Source: JASFQI01 sp050115555
GTDB taxonomy: Bacteria; Desulfobacterota; DSM-4660; Desulfatiglandales; HGW-15
Length of the DNA: 12,943 bases
Reading direction: 5' to 3'
Assembly: GCA_050115555.1 (NCBI GenBank)
Contig: JASFQI010000120.1
Span: 1 to 12,943, forward strand
The translations under genes were made by a program, and so were the position numbers. The notes under the pieces are model-generated. The model was not told the DNA's origin. It worked only from the letters and a program-made list of their open reading frames with translations, and searched no databases. Positions 7,026 to 12,943 of this stretch are shown one piece after another; the first letter of the stretch is position 1, and every line of letters starts with the position of its first letter.

Positions 7026-7520
7026 TTATTCCTGCGGCCCTGTTCCTTTGGGGGCCCGGTTGACCGGGCAGTCCGTGTAGTCGCACCGACTGCACGCATA
7101 CCTTCGAACGGTGAGGAGAAAGACCCCCACCGAGAGGGCGTAAATGACGAGTAACGGGATCTGCTGAAGGAGTGCGATCACGGGGAGAAGCGCGAGAATC
7201 CCGGGTGCGGCCAAGGCGATGGCCTTGTGGGTACGGGCCGGGGGGCCGGGATTTTCCGAAAAGACTTTGGGGATCCCCCAGAAGAACATGCAGTGCAGCG
7301 TCTTCGAACCGGTCGTGTAATGCGGGCAGTGGGAGCAGAAGAACCGCAAGATCAGGAGAATGCAGCCGATTGCAGCCAGAAGATAAAGGATCATCCAGGC
7401 CACGGATTCCCGGTAGAGGCCGACGAGCGCGGTGACAAACGGCACCGAGGCCGTCAGGTTCCAGTAGAGGAAATCCGAAAAAGTGTGCTTTGTTTCCTGC
7501 CTGTTTTCAAGGGATTCCAT
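7026..7520 (-). CDS. Cysteine-rich four-helix membrane protein of unknown function
   Basis: 164-aa protein not assigned to a named family. Hydrophobic segments lie near residues 22-38, 41-60, 100-118 and 121-138, suggesting four transmembrane helices in two pairs. After each pair comes a cysteine cluster: CSHCPHY at 62-68 with C77 shortly after, then CMFFWGIPKVF (77-87); and CSRCDYTDCPVN at 143-154. The spacing (CxxC plus further Cys or His) suggests two metal or Fe-S sites on the same membrane face. The start at 7520 has a strong GGAGGGGGGAAGG four nt upstream; a longer in-frame start at 7568 would add 16 polar residues. It is the last gene of the minus-strand group, 59 nt after the ADP-ribosylglycohydrolase, and converges on RR1. 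Confidence 0.75.
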   Translation of the reverse strand: MESLENRQETKHTFSDFLYWNLTASVPFVTALVGLYRESVAWMILYLLAAIGCILLILRFFCSHCPHYTTGSKTLHCMFFWGIPKVFSENPGPPARTHKAIALAAPGILALLPVIALLQQIPLLVIYALSVGVFLLTVRRYACSRCDYTDCPVNRAPKGTGPQE

Positions 7521-7579
7521 AAGACCTTCCCCCCTCCATTGTGGTCCCGGCTGGTCCATCCTGCCCACAGTCGGCAGAC

Positions 7580-8449
7580 CTAAAGATACAGCTTACTGAA
7601 TCGATCCACGACACGTTCCAGATCCTCCGGGAGCCGGGCTCGGATTTCCTGCTCGATCATTGACGGGATGTCTCCGTAGAATGCCTGAGCGATCCCTCCC
7701 GCGATGCAGGCCATGGTATCACTGTCTCCTCCCAGGCTCACCGCGTTGCGGATCGCCTCCTCATAGCTGTTCGATTCCAGGAACGCGATGATGGACTCCG
7801 GGACCGAACCCTGGCATGAGACGTCGAAATGGTATCCCGGCCGGATATCGGCCAGGGTGCGGCTCAAATCGTACCCGAAGCGCGTGGAGACGGTTTGGCG
7901 AATCGTTTCCCTGTCTGCACCTTTGCGCGCCAGAAAAACGGCCAGGGCCGTGGCCTGAGCACCCCGGATGCCCTCGGGGTGGTTGTGGGTGACGGCAGCG
8001 CTTCTCTCCGCCTCCCGAAGCACCGCATCTTCCGTTTCAAAGGCAAAACCCACAGGGCTCACCCGCATGGCCGAGCCGTTGCCCCAACTGTGGTAGGGAG
8101 TGCTTTCTGCGGAGAGGAGCCAGCGGCGGAACGATCCTCCATACCCTGCATGGGGATAGCGTCTTCCAAAGCCCTTGATGGAGATTGCGTATTCTTCGCT
8201 CTCGAGGATGGCGTGGGCCACGGCCACAGTGAGTACGGTGTCGTCGGTGAAACGCGCATGGGGAGAGAAAAGTGTAAAGTCCGTGGTCTTGATGGGGCGA
8301 CCTTCATAGACCGAACCGACAATGTCCCCTCCGATGGCCCCCAGCATGCGTAAACCCTTTTCCAAACCGTCTCTTTCGGGTTTTTCATCGAGTGGAGACC
8401 ATGGTTTGATGCCGAAGGCCTCCGCGCTTGCAGCTTCCATCCCGAACAT
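7580..8449 (-). CDS. ADP-ribosylglycohydrolase family protein
   Basis: 289-aa cytoplasmic enzyme of the DraG/ARH family, which removes ADP-ribose from modified proteins or small molecules using a binuclear Mg/Mn site. Metal-site motifs are intact: GAIGGDIVGSVYEG (38-50), FTDDT (67-71) and GGDSDT (240-245). GNGSAMRVSPVG (123-134) and VTHNHPEGIRGAQA (153-166) are also family hallmarks. The core begins at residue 35 (MLGAIGGD). The first 34 residues are an extra polar segment; starts at 8440 (GGGAG about 10 nt upstream), 8449 and 8347 (AGGG 7 nt upstream) are all possible, the last giving a standard-length protein of 255 residues. It follows the asparaginase-like gene by 9 nt, implying cotranscription. 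No ADP-ribosyltransferase partner is present here, so the target is unknown. Confidence 0.88.
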   Translation of the reverse strand: MFGMEAASAEAFGIKPWSPLDEKPERDGLEKGLRMLGAIGGDIVGSVYEGRPIKTTDFTLFSPHARFTDDTVLTVAVAHAILESEEYAISIKGFGRRYPHAGYGGSFRRWLLSAESTPYHSWGNGSAMRVSPVGFAFETEDAVLREAERSAAVTHNHPEGIRGAQATALAVFLARKGADRETIRQTVSTRFGYDLSRTLADIRPGYHFDVSCQGSVPESIIAFLESNSYEEAIRNAVSLGGDSDTMACIAGGIAQAFYGDIPSMIEQEIRARLPEDLERVVDRFSKLYL

Positions 8450-8458
8450 CTCTCCCGT

Positions 8459-8941
8459 TCAGATCTCCTCGAAGCGATTTTTCTCGACGTTCTTCCAGGC
8501 GTTTTCCGGGCGGAAAATACGGCCGTTCATGGCGATGTAGACCCCTTGGTCCAGGAACTGGACCGCGCTGACCGCCGTGCCGATGTTGAACACGGCGTCC
8601 GTGAACCGAAACCGGGCGGGCTGCATGGCCCCGGTGAGAACGATGGTGTTACCAGGGGCCTCAAGAAGAACTCTTCCGGTTTCGATGATCGTGTCCGTCC
8701 CGTGGGTGATCACGAAATGCCGGTGCGGGCTTTTTCGGACGGTTTCCAGAATCAGACGGCGGTCCGCCTCGCCAAAATCAAGGCTGTCCTTTTGCAGGAG
8801 GGGAATGATCTCGTAGTCGAGGGTGACGTTGGCCTCGCAAAGCATCTCACCCATCTGAGGATCGCCGACCTCAAAGCGATTTTTCCGGTCGAAGTAGATC
8901 TTGTCAATGGTCCCACCCGTAGTGATGAACACGATCTTCAT
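8459..8941 (-). CDS. Short (single-domain) asparaginase-like protein
   Basis: 160 aa, about half a normal L-asparaginase, corresponding to the N-terminal catalytic domain alone. Residues matching the two catalytic triads of bacterial asparaginases are all seen: T11 in TTGGTIDK, S53 in KDSLDF, T82 and D83 in HGTDT, and K150 in AWKN near the C-terminus. LTGAMQP (102-108) is also conserved. Normal enzymes complete the site with residues from a partner subunit's C-terminal domain, which is absent, so the activity may differ (other amides or a non-catalytic role). ATG 8941 gives the family-type MKIVFITTGG start although its ribosome site is weak; a GTG at 8971 would add ten residues. The end is clean, so this looks like a genuine short family and not a truncation. 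It is 9 nt upstream of the ADP-ribosylglycohydrolase gene. Confidence 0.82.
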   Translation of the reverse strand: MKIVFITTGGTIDKIYFDRKNRFEVGDPQMGEMLCEANVTLDYEIIPLLQKDSLDFGEADRRLILETVRKSPHRHFVITHGTDTIIETGRVLLEAPGNTIVLTGAMQPARFRFTDAVFNIGTAVSAVQFLDQGVYIAMNGRIFRPENAWKNVEKNRFEEI

Positions 8942-9038
8942 GGGCTCGGCTCGTGCATTGTCAAGATTCACTCCGTAATTTCTTCGCGTGATGTCTCCAT
9001 CCGTAAGGCCCGGAACGGGTGCCAGGAACGTTCGCGCG

Positions 9039-9350
9039 CTATGGAGGAATTTCTTCCCCGCCGCGCAGGATTCCCTTTGAGAGGGCTTCGTTGTATCGCT
9101 GTCTCAAATGGGACGCCTTATCCTTTGCATTGTCAAAGAAAACCATAATCCGGGGAGGGATCCCGGTTTTGGGGGTAACCATGGTCAGCCGCAATAGCTC
9201 GTTGATGAGCTGGTCGAGCCGGGCGATTTCGCGGTGGTTTTTCAACGGGAGGCGATCCAGGAGACGTTCGACCTCCTGGTTCGTATTCTCCAATTTCCGT
9301 GTCGTTTCCTGGATGCGGAGGATTTCCGGGTTTTCATTGAGGGTGTCCAT
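9039..9350 (-). CDS. Hypothetical small helical protein, 103 aa
   Basis: Not recognised. The sequence is charged and rich in Leu, Glu, Arg and Asn, with heptad-like stretches near residues 8-35 (LRIQETTRKLENTNQEVERL) and 38-57, and a PKTGIPPRI turn at 60-68 before a second helical half (FFDNAKDKASHLRQRYNEAL). It has no signal peptide, membrane segment, cysteine or enzyme motif. It is probably a small coiled-coil or helical-hairpin cytoplasmic protein. The ATG at 9350 has GAGGA about 3 nt upstream. The gene lies between the M50 protease (119 nt) and the asparaginase-like gene, all on the minus strand. Its codons resemble those of its neighbours and no antisense reading is more convincing. Confidence 0.65.
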   Translation of the reverse strand: MDTLNENPEILRIQETTRKLENTNQEVERLLDRLPLKNHREIARLDQLINELLRLTMVTPKTGIPPRIMVFFDNAKDKASHLRQRYNEALSKGILRGGEEIPP

Positions 9351-9397
9351 GTTCCTCGCGTACCAAGGCCCTGTTACGGCCGCGTGATCTCATGCCA

Positions 9398-9460
9398 TAG
9401 ACTCCTGAGTAACGGATTTCATGGAGGTTGTCAAACCTCGATTCAATCGTCCGGAGTCTA
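9398..9460 (-). ncRNA. Candidate nested RNA structure in the protease/103-aa spacer
   Basis: Two perfect inverted repeats are nested: outer arms TAGACTCC (9398-9405) and GGAGTCTA (9453-9460), inner hairpin GAGGTT-GTCA-AACCTC (9424-9439). A small CGATTCAATCG near-palindrome (9439-9449) abuts the inner hairpin. There is no T-run, so it does not read as an intrinsic terminator. On the minus strand the inner loop reads TTGACA, a perfect -35 box, but no good -10 box follows at 17 nt (TACTCA). It may be a leader or processing structure for the downstream genes, or chance. Confidence 0.35.
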
Positions 9461-9469
9461 AAAGGAGAA

Positions 9470-10096
9470 TCACAGAATTCGAAAGAGGTTGGGGCCGCCG
9501 AAGAGGTAAGCGAGGTAGAAAATGGGGTATCCAAGGAGCCTTCCCAGGATGTTGAGGTTTGCAAAGTGGTCCAGGAGGAGAATGCCGATCAGGACAAACG
9601 GGGCGTACCTTCCCACACGCCGGTATGTTCGGGCGGCCTCGTAAGGAAGAAGGTTTTCCATCACGTGTGACCCGTCGAGGGGAGGGATAGGGAGCAGATT
9701 GAAGAGCCCGAGACCTGTGTTCATCAGGAGGAGATAAGCCAGGGCCTTGAGATACAGCTCATAGGGCAGCATCATGTAGCGAAGGAAGAGTCCGGCAACG
9801 AATGCGGCGGCGAAATTGGCCAGGGGACCGCTCAAGGACATGAGGATGGTGTCTCTTCGTGGGTTGTGGAAGTATCGAGTGTCTACAGGTACCGGTTTGG
9901 CCCAGCCGAAGTTGAAAAGAAACAGGGCGATGGCCCCCAGGGGGTCGATGTGGGGAAGGGGATTGAGGGTGAGTCTTCCGGCATCGCGCGCGGTAGGATC
10001 TCCCAGGGAAAGGGCCGCCTTACCGTGTGCATACTCGTGAATGGTGATGGCAAAAAGCAGTACAGGGATACGTATGATCCATTCCGTGATCGCCAT
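9470..10096 (-). CDS. Site-2-protease-like M50 membrane metalloprotease (YwhC/rhizobial-type)
   Basis: 208-aa integral membrane protein of the small M50B group, without a PDZ domain. The zinc motif HEYAH (H20, E21, H24) sits in the first helix region, NPLPHIDPLG (45-54) is the group's second signature, and the third zinc ligand is D141 in NLLPIPPLDGSHV. Further hydrophobic helices lie at about 92-110, 115-136 and 165-178. Proteins of this group cleave other membrane proteins within the bilayer, but most, including this type, have no assigned substrate. The ATG at 10096 has GGGGGCC just upstream. It is the first gene of the minus-strand group and divergent from the Memo gene, with a 350-nt shared upstream region. 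Confidence 0.9.
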   Translation of the reverse strand: MAITEWIIRIPVLLFAITIHEYAHGKAALSLGDPTARDAGRLTLNPLPHIDPLGAIALFLFNFGWAKPVPVDTRYFHNPRRDTILMSLSGPLANFAAAFVAGLFLRYMMLPYELYLKALAYLLLMNTGLGLFNLLPIPPLDGSHVMENLLPYEAARTYRRVGRYAPFVLIGILLLDHFANLNILGRLLGYPIFYLAYLFGGPNLFRIL

Positions 10097-10446
10097 AGGG
10101 CCCCCAGGTCCCGGCCTTTGGGAAGCGAGGAATGCATTAAGGCCTGCTTCACCGTTCAGACGGGCTTCTCTTAAAAATTTAGAAGTCTATCAGGTTGCAG
10201 AATGAGCTGCAAGGAACATTGGTGCACAGCCTCAAGAACCCGGTGGGCCCACGAACATTGACCTTGCATTCATCCCAAAAGTACTCCATAATCGAATAAA
10301 TTCAATAAGGATGGAGAAGGCCGACCCCCGGCGGTTTTCGTGTTTTGACCACAGATGGACCGGCGCAGGGGTGATTCCGTCCCGTGTGCTGAGGAAGGGG
10401 TCGGCTGATTCTTGATCCATTGCGGTTCAAAAAGGGGAGAACTTCA
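10097..10446. promoter_or_regulatory. Divergent intergenic region between M50 protease and Memo genes (350 nt)
   Basis: No gene was found. As the shared upstream region of two divergent genes it must hold promoters for both. On the plus strand, TTGCAT (10264-10269), a 17-nt spacer and CATAAT (10287-10292) make a weak sigma-70-like candidate, with TTGACC (10258) directly before it. An AT-rich stretch near 10160-10180 with CTTCT/AGAAG arms lies on the protease side. An 8-bp direct repeat GAACATTG occurs at 10214-10221 and 10253-10260, the second copy abutting the palindrome GTGGGCCCAC (10243-10252). These are operator candidates only. Confidence 0.4.
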
Positions 10447-11295
10447 ATGAACGTGCGAAGAGCGGATTTTGCAGGGAGTTGGTACCCCGGCGACCGCTCG
10501 GAGTGCCGACGGATGATCGAGGCCTTCATGAAGGAGGCACGACCCTGCCCGAACGGAGAGAGAAAGCATGCAGGGGGTATTGTTCCCCATGCAGGTTGGG
10601 TGTTCTCCGGGCTTACAGCCTGCAACGTGATTCAATGCCTTCAGGCCTCCAGGCCGCAAACCGTGGTCCTGTTCGGACGCCACCTCCATCCCGGAAGCCC
10701 CAATTTCATTATGACGCAGGGGGCCTGGGAGACACCACTGGGGAACCTCTCGATCGATGAGGAACTGGCCGGTGCCCTTGTTGCCGAGTTCCCCTTTGAG
10801 GTGGAGACGGCCACCCGATACGGCCAGGACAATACCATCGAACTTCAGCTCCCGTTCATCCGGCACTTTTTTCCCGAGGCCGGCATCGTTCCCATAGGTG
10901 TGCCGCCGGCGGCCGAGTCCATTCGAATCGGTAGGCGTGTAGTGGAGTTGGCCGCCTCCTTGAAACGGGATATTCTGGTGATTGGCTCCACGGACTTGAC
11001 CCACTACGGGATGAACTACGGGTTCACCCCCCAAGGGGTGGGGGAAAAGGCCCTCGACTGGGTAAGGAGCGAGAATGACCGGCGGGTGATCGACCGCATG
11101 CTCACCATGGATGCGGAAGGCGTTATCGAGGAAGGCCTGCGCAACCAGAACGCCTGCTGCGCCGGTGCTGCAGCCGCTGTGATCGCCGCCTCAAGGGCTC
11201 TGGGTGTGGAAGCAGGACAGGAGCTGGTGTACGCCACGAGTTACGATGTCCGACCGGATACGAGTTTTGTCGGGTACGTCGGTATCGTCTTCTAG
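10447..11295 (+). CDS. amrB: Memo-family protein (AmmeMemoRadiSam system protein B)
   Basis: 282-aa cytoplasmic protein of the Memo family, whose fold resembles extradiol dioxygenases. The family N-terminus RRADFAGSWYPGD is present. Putative metal-site residues matching human MEMO1 are H48 in PHAGWVFSG, H81 in GRHLHPG, H186 in STDLTHYG, and the cysteine of NACCAGA (C237 or C238). The ATG at 10447 has GGGGAGA 6 nt upstream; an ATG at 10420 lacks support. Bacterial and archaeal homologues usually sit with an AMMECR1-domain protein and a radical SAM enzyme (AmmeMemoRadiSam); neither is encoded here. The biochemical role of the bacterial proteins is unsettled. Family assignment is firm; the symbol is only by analogy. 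Confidence 0.88.
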   Translation: MNVRRADFAGSWYPGDRSECRRMIEAFMKEARPCPNGERKHAGGIVPHAGWVFSGLTACNVIQCLQASRPQTVVLFGRHLHPGSPNFIMTQGAWETPLGNLSIDEELAGALVAEFPFEVETATRYGQDNTIELQLPFIRHFFPEAGIVPIGVPPAAESIRIGRRVVELAASLKRDILVIGSTDLTHYGMNYGFTPQGVGEKALDWVRSENDRRVIDRMLTMDAEGVIEEGLRNQNACCAGAAAAVIAASRALGVEAGQELVYATSYDVRPDTSFVGYVGIVF

Positions 11296-11601
11296 AGGAG
11301 ACATATCGAGCCGGCCGGTTGACGCACAAAGGCCGGAGTGAACCGGTGTATCTATCCCGGGGGATGGAATTTCAGCGGGGAGTGAAGACCCTCTCTCCGC
11401 GAAAAGACCTGGGGTCGGTGATGGAAACGAGGGTACGAAAGAAGCAGAGGGATACGCAAGGCTATGGGTCGGAAGTCGGAGGGGACCGCCCCGGCAGGGT
11501 TTTTCAAGAAGATGTTCGGTCGAAATCGCCCGATCACCGGGCGCACGACTCCGAACGCGGTTTCAAAGGAACGGGAATCCGTTGAAAACCAAGGTCGCAC
11601 C
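11296..11601 (+). other. Region between Memo gene and histidine kinase (306 nt), possibly including the kinase N-terminus
   Basis: The first half (11296-11463) holds no convincing gene. It has a CCGGCCGG palindrome near 11315 and a possible stem GCGGGGAG (11375-11382) with CTCTCCGC (11393-11400), including one G-U pair. From 11464 the frame of the kinase is open, with in-frame ATGs at 11464 and 11512 and about two thirds G or C at third codon positions by hand count, so this stretch may be translated. A 6-bp stem CGCCCG/CGGGCG lies at 11527-11543. Confidence 0.4.
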
Positions 11602-12342
11602 ATGGGGAATCAGCGCATCAAGTTTGACCTTTTTATTCATGACTTGAAGGTCCCTCTCGCCGTGATCGAGGCAGGTGTTCTGTCCCTTCTCGATCGGGAG
11701 GAGAAGTACGGAAGCCTTTCGGAAAAGCAGAAGAAGGTCCTGCACAGGGTGCTCAGGAATACGAAGGTGACGAAGTCCCTGGTCAATGACGCCATGGAAA
11801 TCGGTCGCGCCAACATGGGCATCATCGTGGAGGATTCCTTTCGAATCTCGGAGTTCATCGAGCAGTCCTTGGAGGAGATTTTTGATTTGACGGATCTCAA
11901 GACCGCCGAGTGCATTCGGGAGTGCTCCGGACTGGAAAGCCTGAAGTCCTTGCTGGCAGAACGTGGTATTGGACTGCACGTGGACGAAGGCCTATGGAAC
12001 GAAGAGATTCAACTGGACGAGACCAAGATGAAACAAATCCTTCGAAACCTGTTGAACAACGCGCTCAAGTACCGTCAGGAACGGGTGGATGTCAAGGTGG
12101 AGAAGGGAGAGGAGTCTTTGGCCCTCACGGTGAGCGACGACGGGCAGGGGATTCCCAAGACTTATCACAAGCACATCTTCGAGTGCTATTTCCAAATGGA
12201 CATGAGGGAGCAACACTGCGTGCGGGGGCACGGCCTGGGTCTGGCAGGGGTTTCCGTGCTCGTGGAAGATATGAAAGGGAGGCTTTCCCTGGTCAGTGAC
12301 GCGGGAAAGGGAGCGACCTTCATCGTGGAGGTTCCCCTCTGA
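11602..12342 (+). CDS. Sensorless cytoplasmic histidine kinase
   Basis: 246-aa kinase core with no membrane segment and no sensor domain. H-box: FIHDLKVPL with phospho-acceptor H13. N-box: LRNLLNNALKY (147-157). G1: DDGQGIP (179-185). G2: GHGLGLAGV (209-217), followed by a typical C-terminal GATFIVEVPL. It should autophosphorylate and pass phosphate to a receiver; RR2, encoded convergently 36 nt away, and its paralogue RR1 are the obvious candidates. ATG 11602 is chosen because AAGG lies 7 nt upstream and the H-box is then at normal distance. An in-frame ATG at 11464 would add 46 residues containing GFFKKMFGR, which could be real. Input must come from a partner protein or from the short N-terminal segment. 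Confidence 0.87.
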   Translation: MGNQRIKFDLFIHDLKVPLAVIEAGVLSLLDREEKYGSLSEKQKKVLHRVLRNTKVTKSLVNDAMEIGRANMGIIVEDSFRISEFIEQSLEEIFDLTDLKTAECIRECSGLESLKSLLAERGIGLHVDEGLWNEEIQLDETKMKQILRNLLNNALKYRQERVDVKVEKGEESLALTVSDDGQGIPKTYHKHIFECYFQMDMREQHCVRGHGLGLAGVSVLVEDMKGRLSLVSDAGKGATFIVEVPL

Positions 12343-12378
12343 GTCGGATTTCTTCCCAGACCCGTTGGCTCGGCGTGC

Positions 12379-12906
12379 TTACAGGATGTCTTCCAGCTCT
12401 TCTTTCTTGCTGACGTACTTACTGTCAAAATCCTTCCAGAAATCGGCGTCCTTCTGCCTCCAGCCTTTTCCGAACTTCCGATCGAAAAAGGGTTTGAGGC
12501 GTTGATACCATCGGATGTCCCGTTCTTCCTTTCCGCGTTCCGCCGCCTCCAGGACTTCGTTCGCGTACGTGGCGATTTCCGTGATTTTGTCCTTGGGAAC
12601 GTAGGACTGGGCGCCTTCCTTCAGAGATTTGACCAGGTTGTCCGGGCTGAGGGCATGCGCCGTCAGCATGAGGCAGGGAATGCCCTTTTGCGTGGCGATC
12701 TTGAGGAGATCGTATCCCTGAACCCCCATGATGTCGAGGATGGCGACATCGTAATCATTTTTCTCGAGAAACTTGCGGGCCGATTCGAAGTTCGGCGCCG
12801 TGTCAATGAGGCACATGTCGAGCAGCTCCTCGAGGGTTTCGAGGATATCCGGCTCATCATCCACAATGAGGACCCGCTTTCCTTCCAAGAAATCCTGATT
12901 CGGCAT
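12379..12906 (-). CDS. Single-receiver response regulator with conserved C-terminal tail (RR2)
   Basis: 175-aa paralogue of RR1. The receiver domain has D16/D17 in IVDDEPD, phospho-acceptor D58 in AILDIMGV, T82 in LMLTAHA and K105 in YVPKDKI. The two proteins share long matching blocks (LEGKR, VDDEPD, ILDIMGV, DLL, MLTAHA). No DNA-binding domain follows; the tail repeats the RR1 pattern as FFDRKFGKGWRQKDADFW (140-157) and KY at 163-164, then ends in an acidic KKEELEDIL. Start 12906 has GGAGGAG 4 nt upstream, nearly identical to RR1. It is transcribed toward the histidine kinase gene, ending 36 nt from it, with no clear terminator between. Probable role: phospho-controlled protein partner or phosphate carrier in the same pathway. 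Confidence 0.87.
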   Translation of the reverse strand: MPNQDFLEGKRVLIVDDEPDILETLEELLDMCLIDTAPNFESARKFLEKNDYDVAILDIMGVQGYDLLKIATQKGIPCLMLTAHALSPDNLVKSLKEGAQSYVPKDKITEIATYANEVLEAAERGKEERDIRWYQRLKPFFDRKFGKGWRQKDADFWKDFDSKYVSKKEELEDIL

Positions 12907-12910
12907 ATCG

Positions 12911-12917
12911 CTCCTCC
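12911..12917 (-). promoter_or_regulatory. Ribosome binding site for response regulator RR2
   Basis: On the minus strand this reads GGAGGAG, four nt before the ATG at 12906. It matches the RR1 ribosome site and fixes the start; an in-frame stop lies a few codons further upstream. Confidence 0.65.
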
Positions 12918-12943
12918 GGCAAGGAATGTGCTGAGGATACTAC

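Noticed and set aside
7055..7068. CCCGGT-TG-ACCGGG inverted repeat considered as a terminator between RR1 and the membrane protein gene
   Set aside because: It lies within the coding region of the minus-strand gene and has no adjacent T-run in either direction.
8459..8941. Asparaginase gene as a truncated pseudogene
   Set aside because: The frame is intact, reaches the lysine corresponding to the last triad residue, ends cleanly before the next gene, and single-domain relatives of about this length are known to me.
10258..10292. Firm promoter call for the Memo gene
   Set aside because: The -35 options TTGACC and TTGCAT each fit either sequence or spacing poorly; left as a weak candidate within the intergenic entry.

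Overview
The window (about 60% GC by eye) reads as a chromosomal piece of an anaerobic, probably sulfate-reducing or syntrophic, member of the former Deltaproteobacteria (Desulfobacterota). This is an inference from gene content: a branched-chain-type ABC transporter joined to an acyl-CoA ligase, a compact nitroreductase, a Memo-family protein, and single-domain response regulators of a style I associate with that group. No rRNA, tRNA, CRISPR array, insertion sequence or phage gene was seen.

Layout. Positions 1-5557 (+) hold a transport and activation operon: the 3' end of a periplasmic binding protein gene, a 286-nt spacer with a strong hairpin, livH, livM, livG and livF with 3-nt to overlapping junctions, and an AMP-forming acyl-CoA ligase starting 7 nt after livF. 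The simplest reading is import of a carboxylic acid followed by CoA activation. A nitroreductase (5711-6283) and a response regulator, RR1 (6468-6983), follow on the same strand.

Positions 7026-10096 (-) hold five genes, read right to left: an M50-type membrane metalloprotease, an unrecognised 103-aa protein, a short one-domain asparaginase-like protein, an ADP-ribosylglycohydrolase 9 nt after it, and a cysteine-rich four-helix membrane protein of unknown function. The 119-nt spacer after the protease can fold into a nested stem structure.

Positions 10447-12342 (+) hold a Memo-family (AmmeMemoRadiSam protein B) gene without its usual partners, then a soluble sensorless histidine kinase. Convergent to the kinase is RR2 (12379-12906, -), a clear paralogue of RR1. 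Both regulators carry, after the receiver domain, the same unrecognised aromatic-rich tail (pattern FFDxxFGxxWx5DFWx5-6KY). RR1 and the kinase also share an in-frame Met-Phe-Gly-Arg segment, encoded by an identical 13-bp stretch, upstream of their likely starts. The kinase and two tailed regulators are the best candidate here for a little-described signalling module. The asparaginase/ADP-ribosylglycohydrolase pair and the cysteine-rich membrane protein are the other points worth following.
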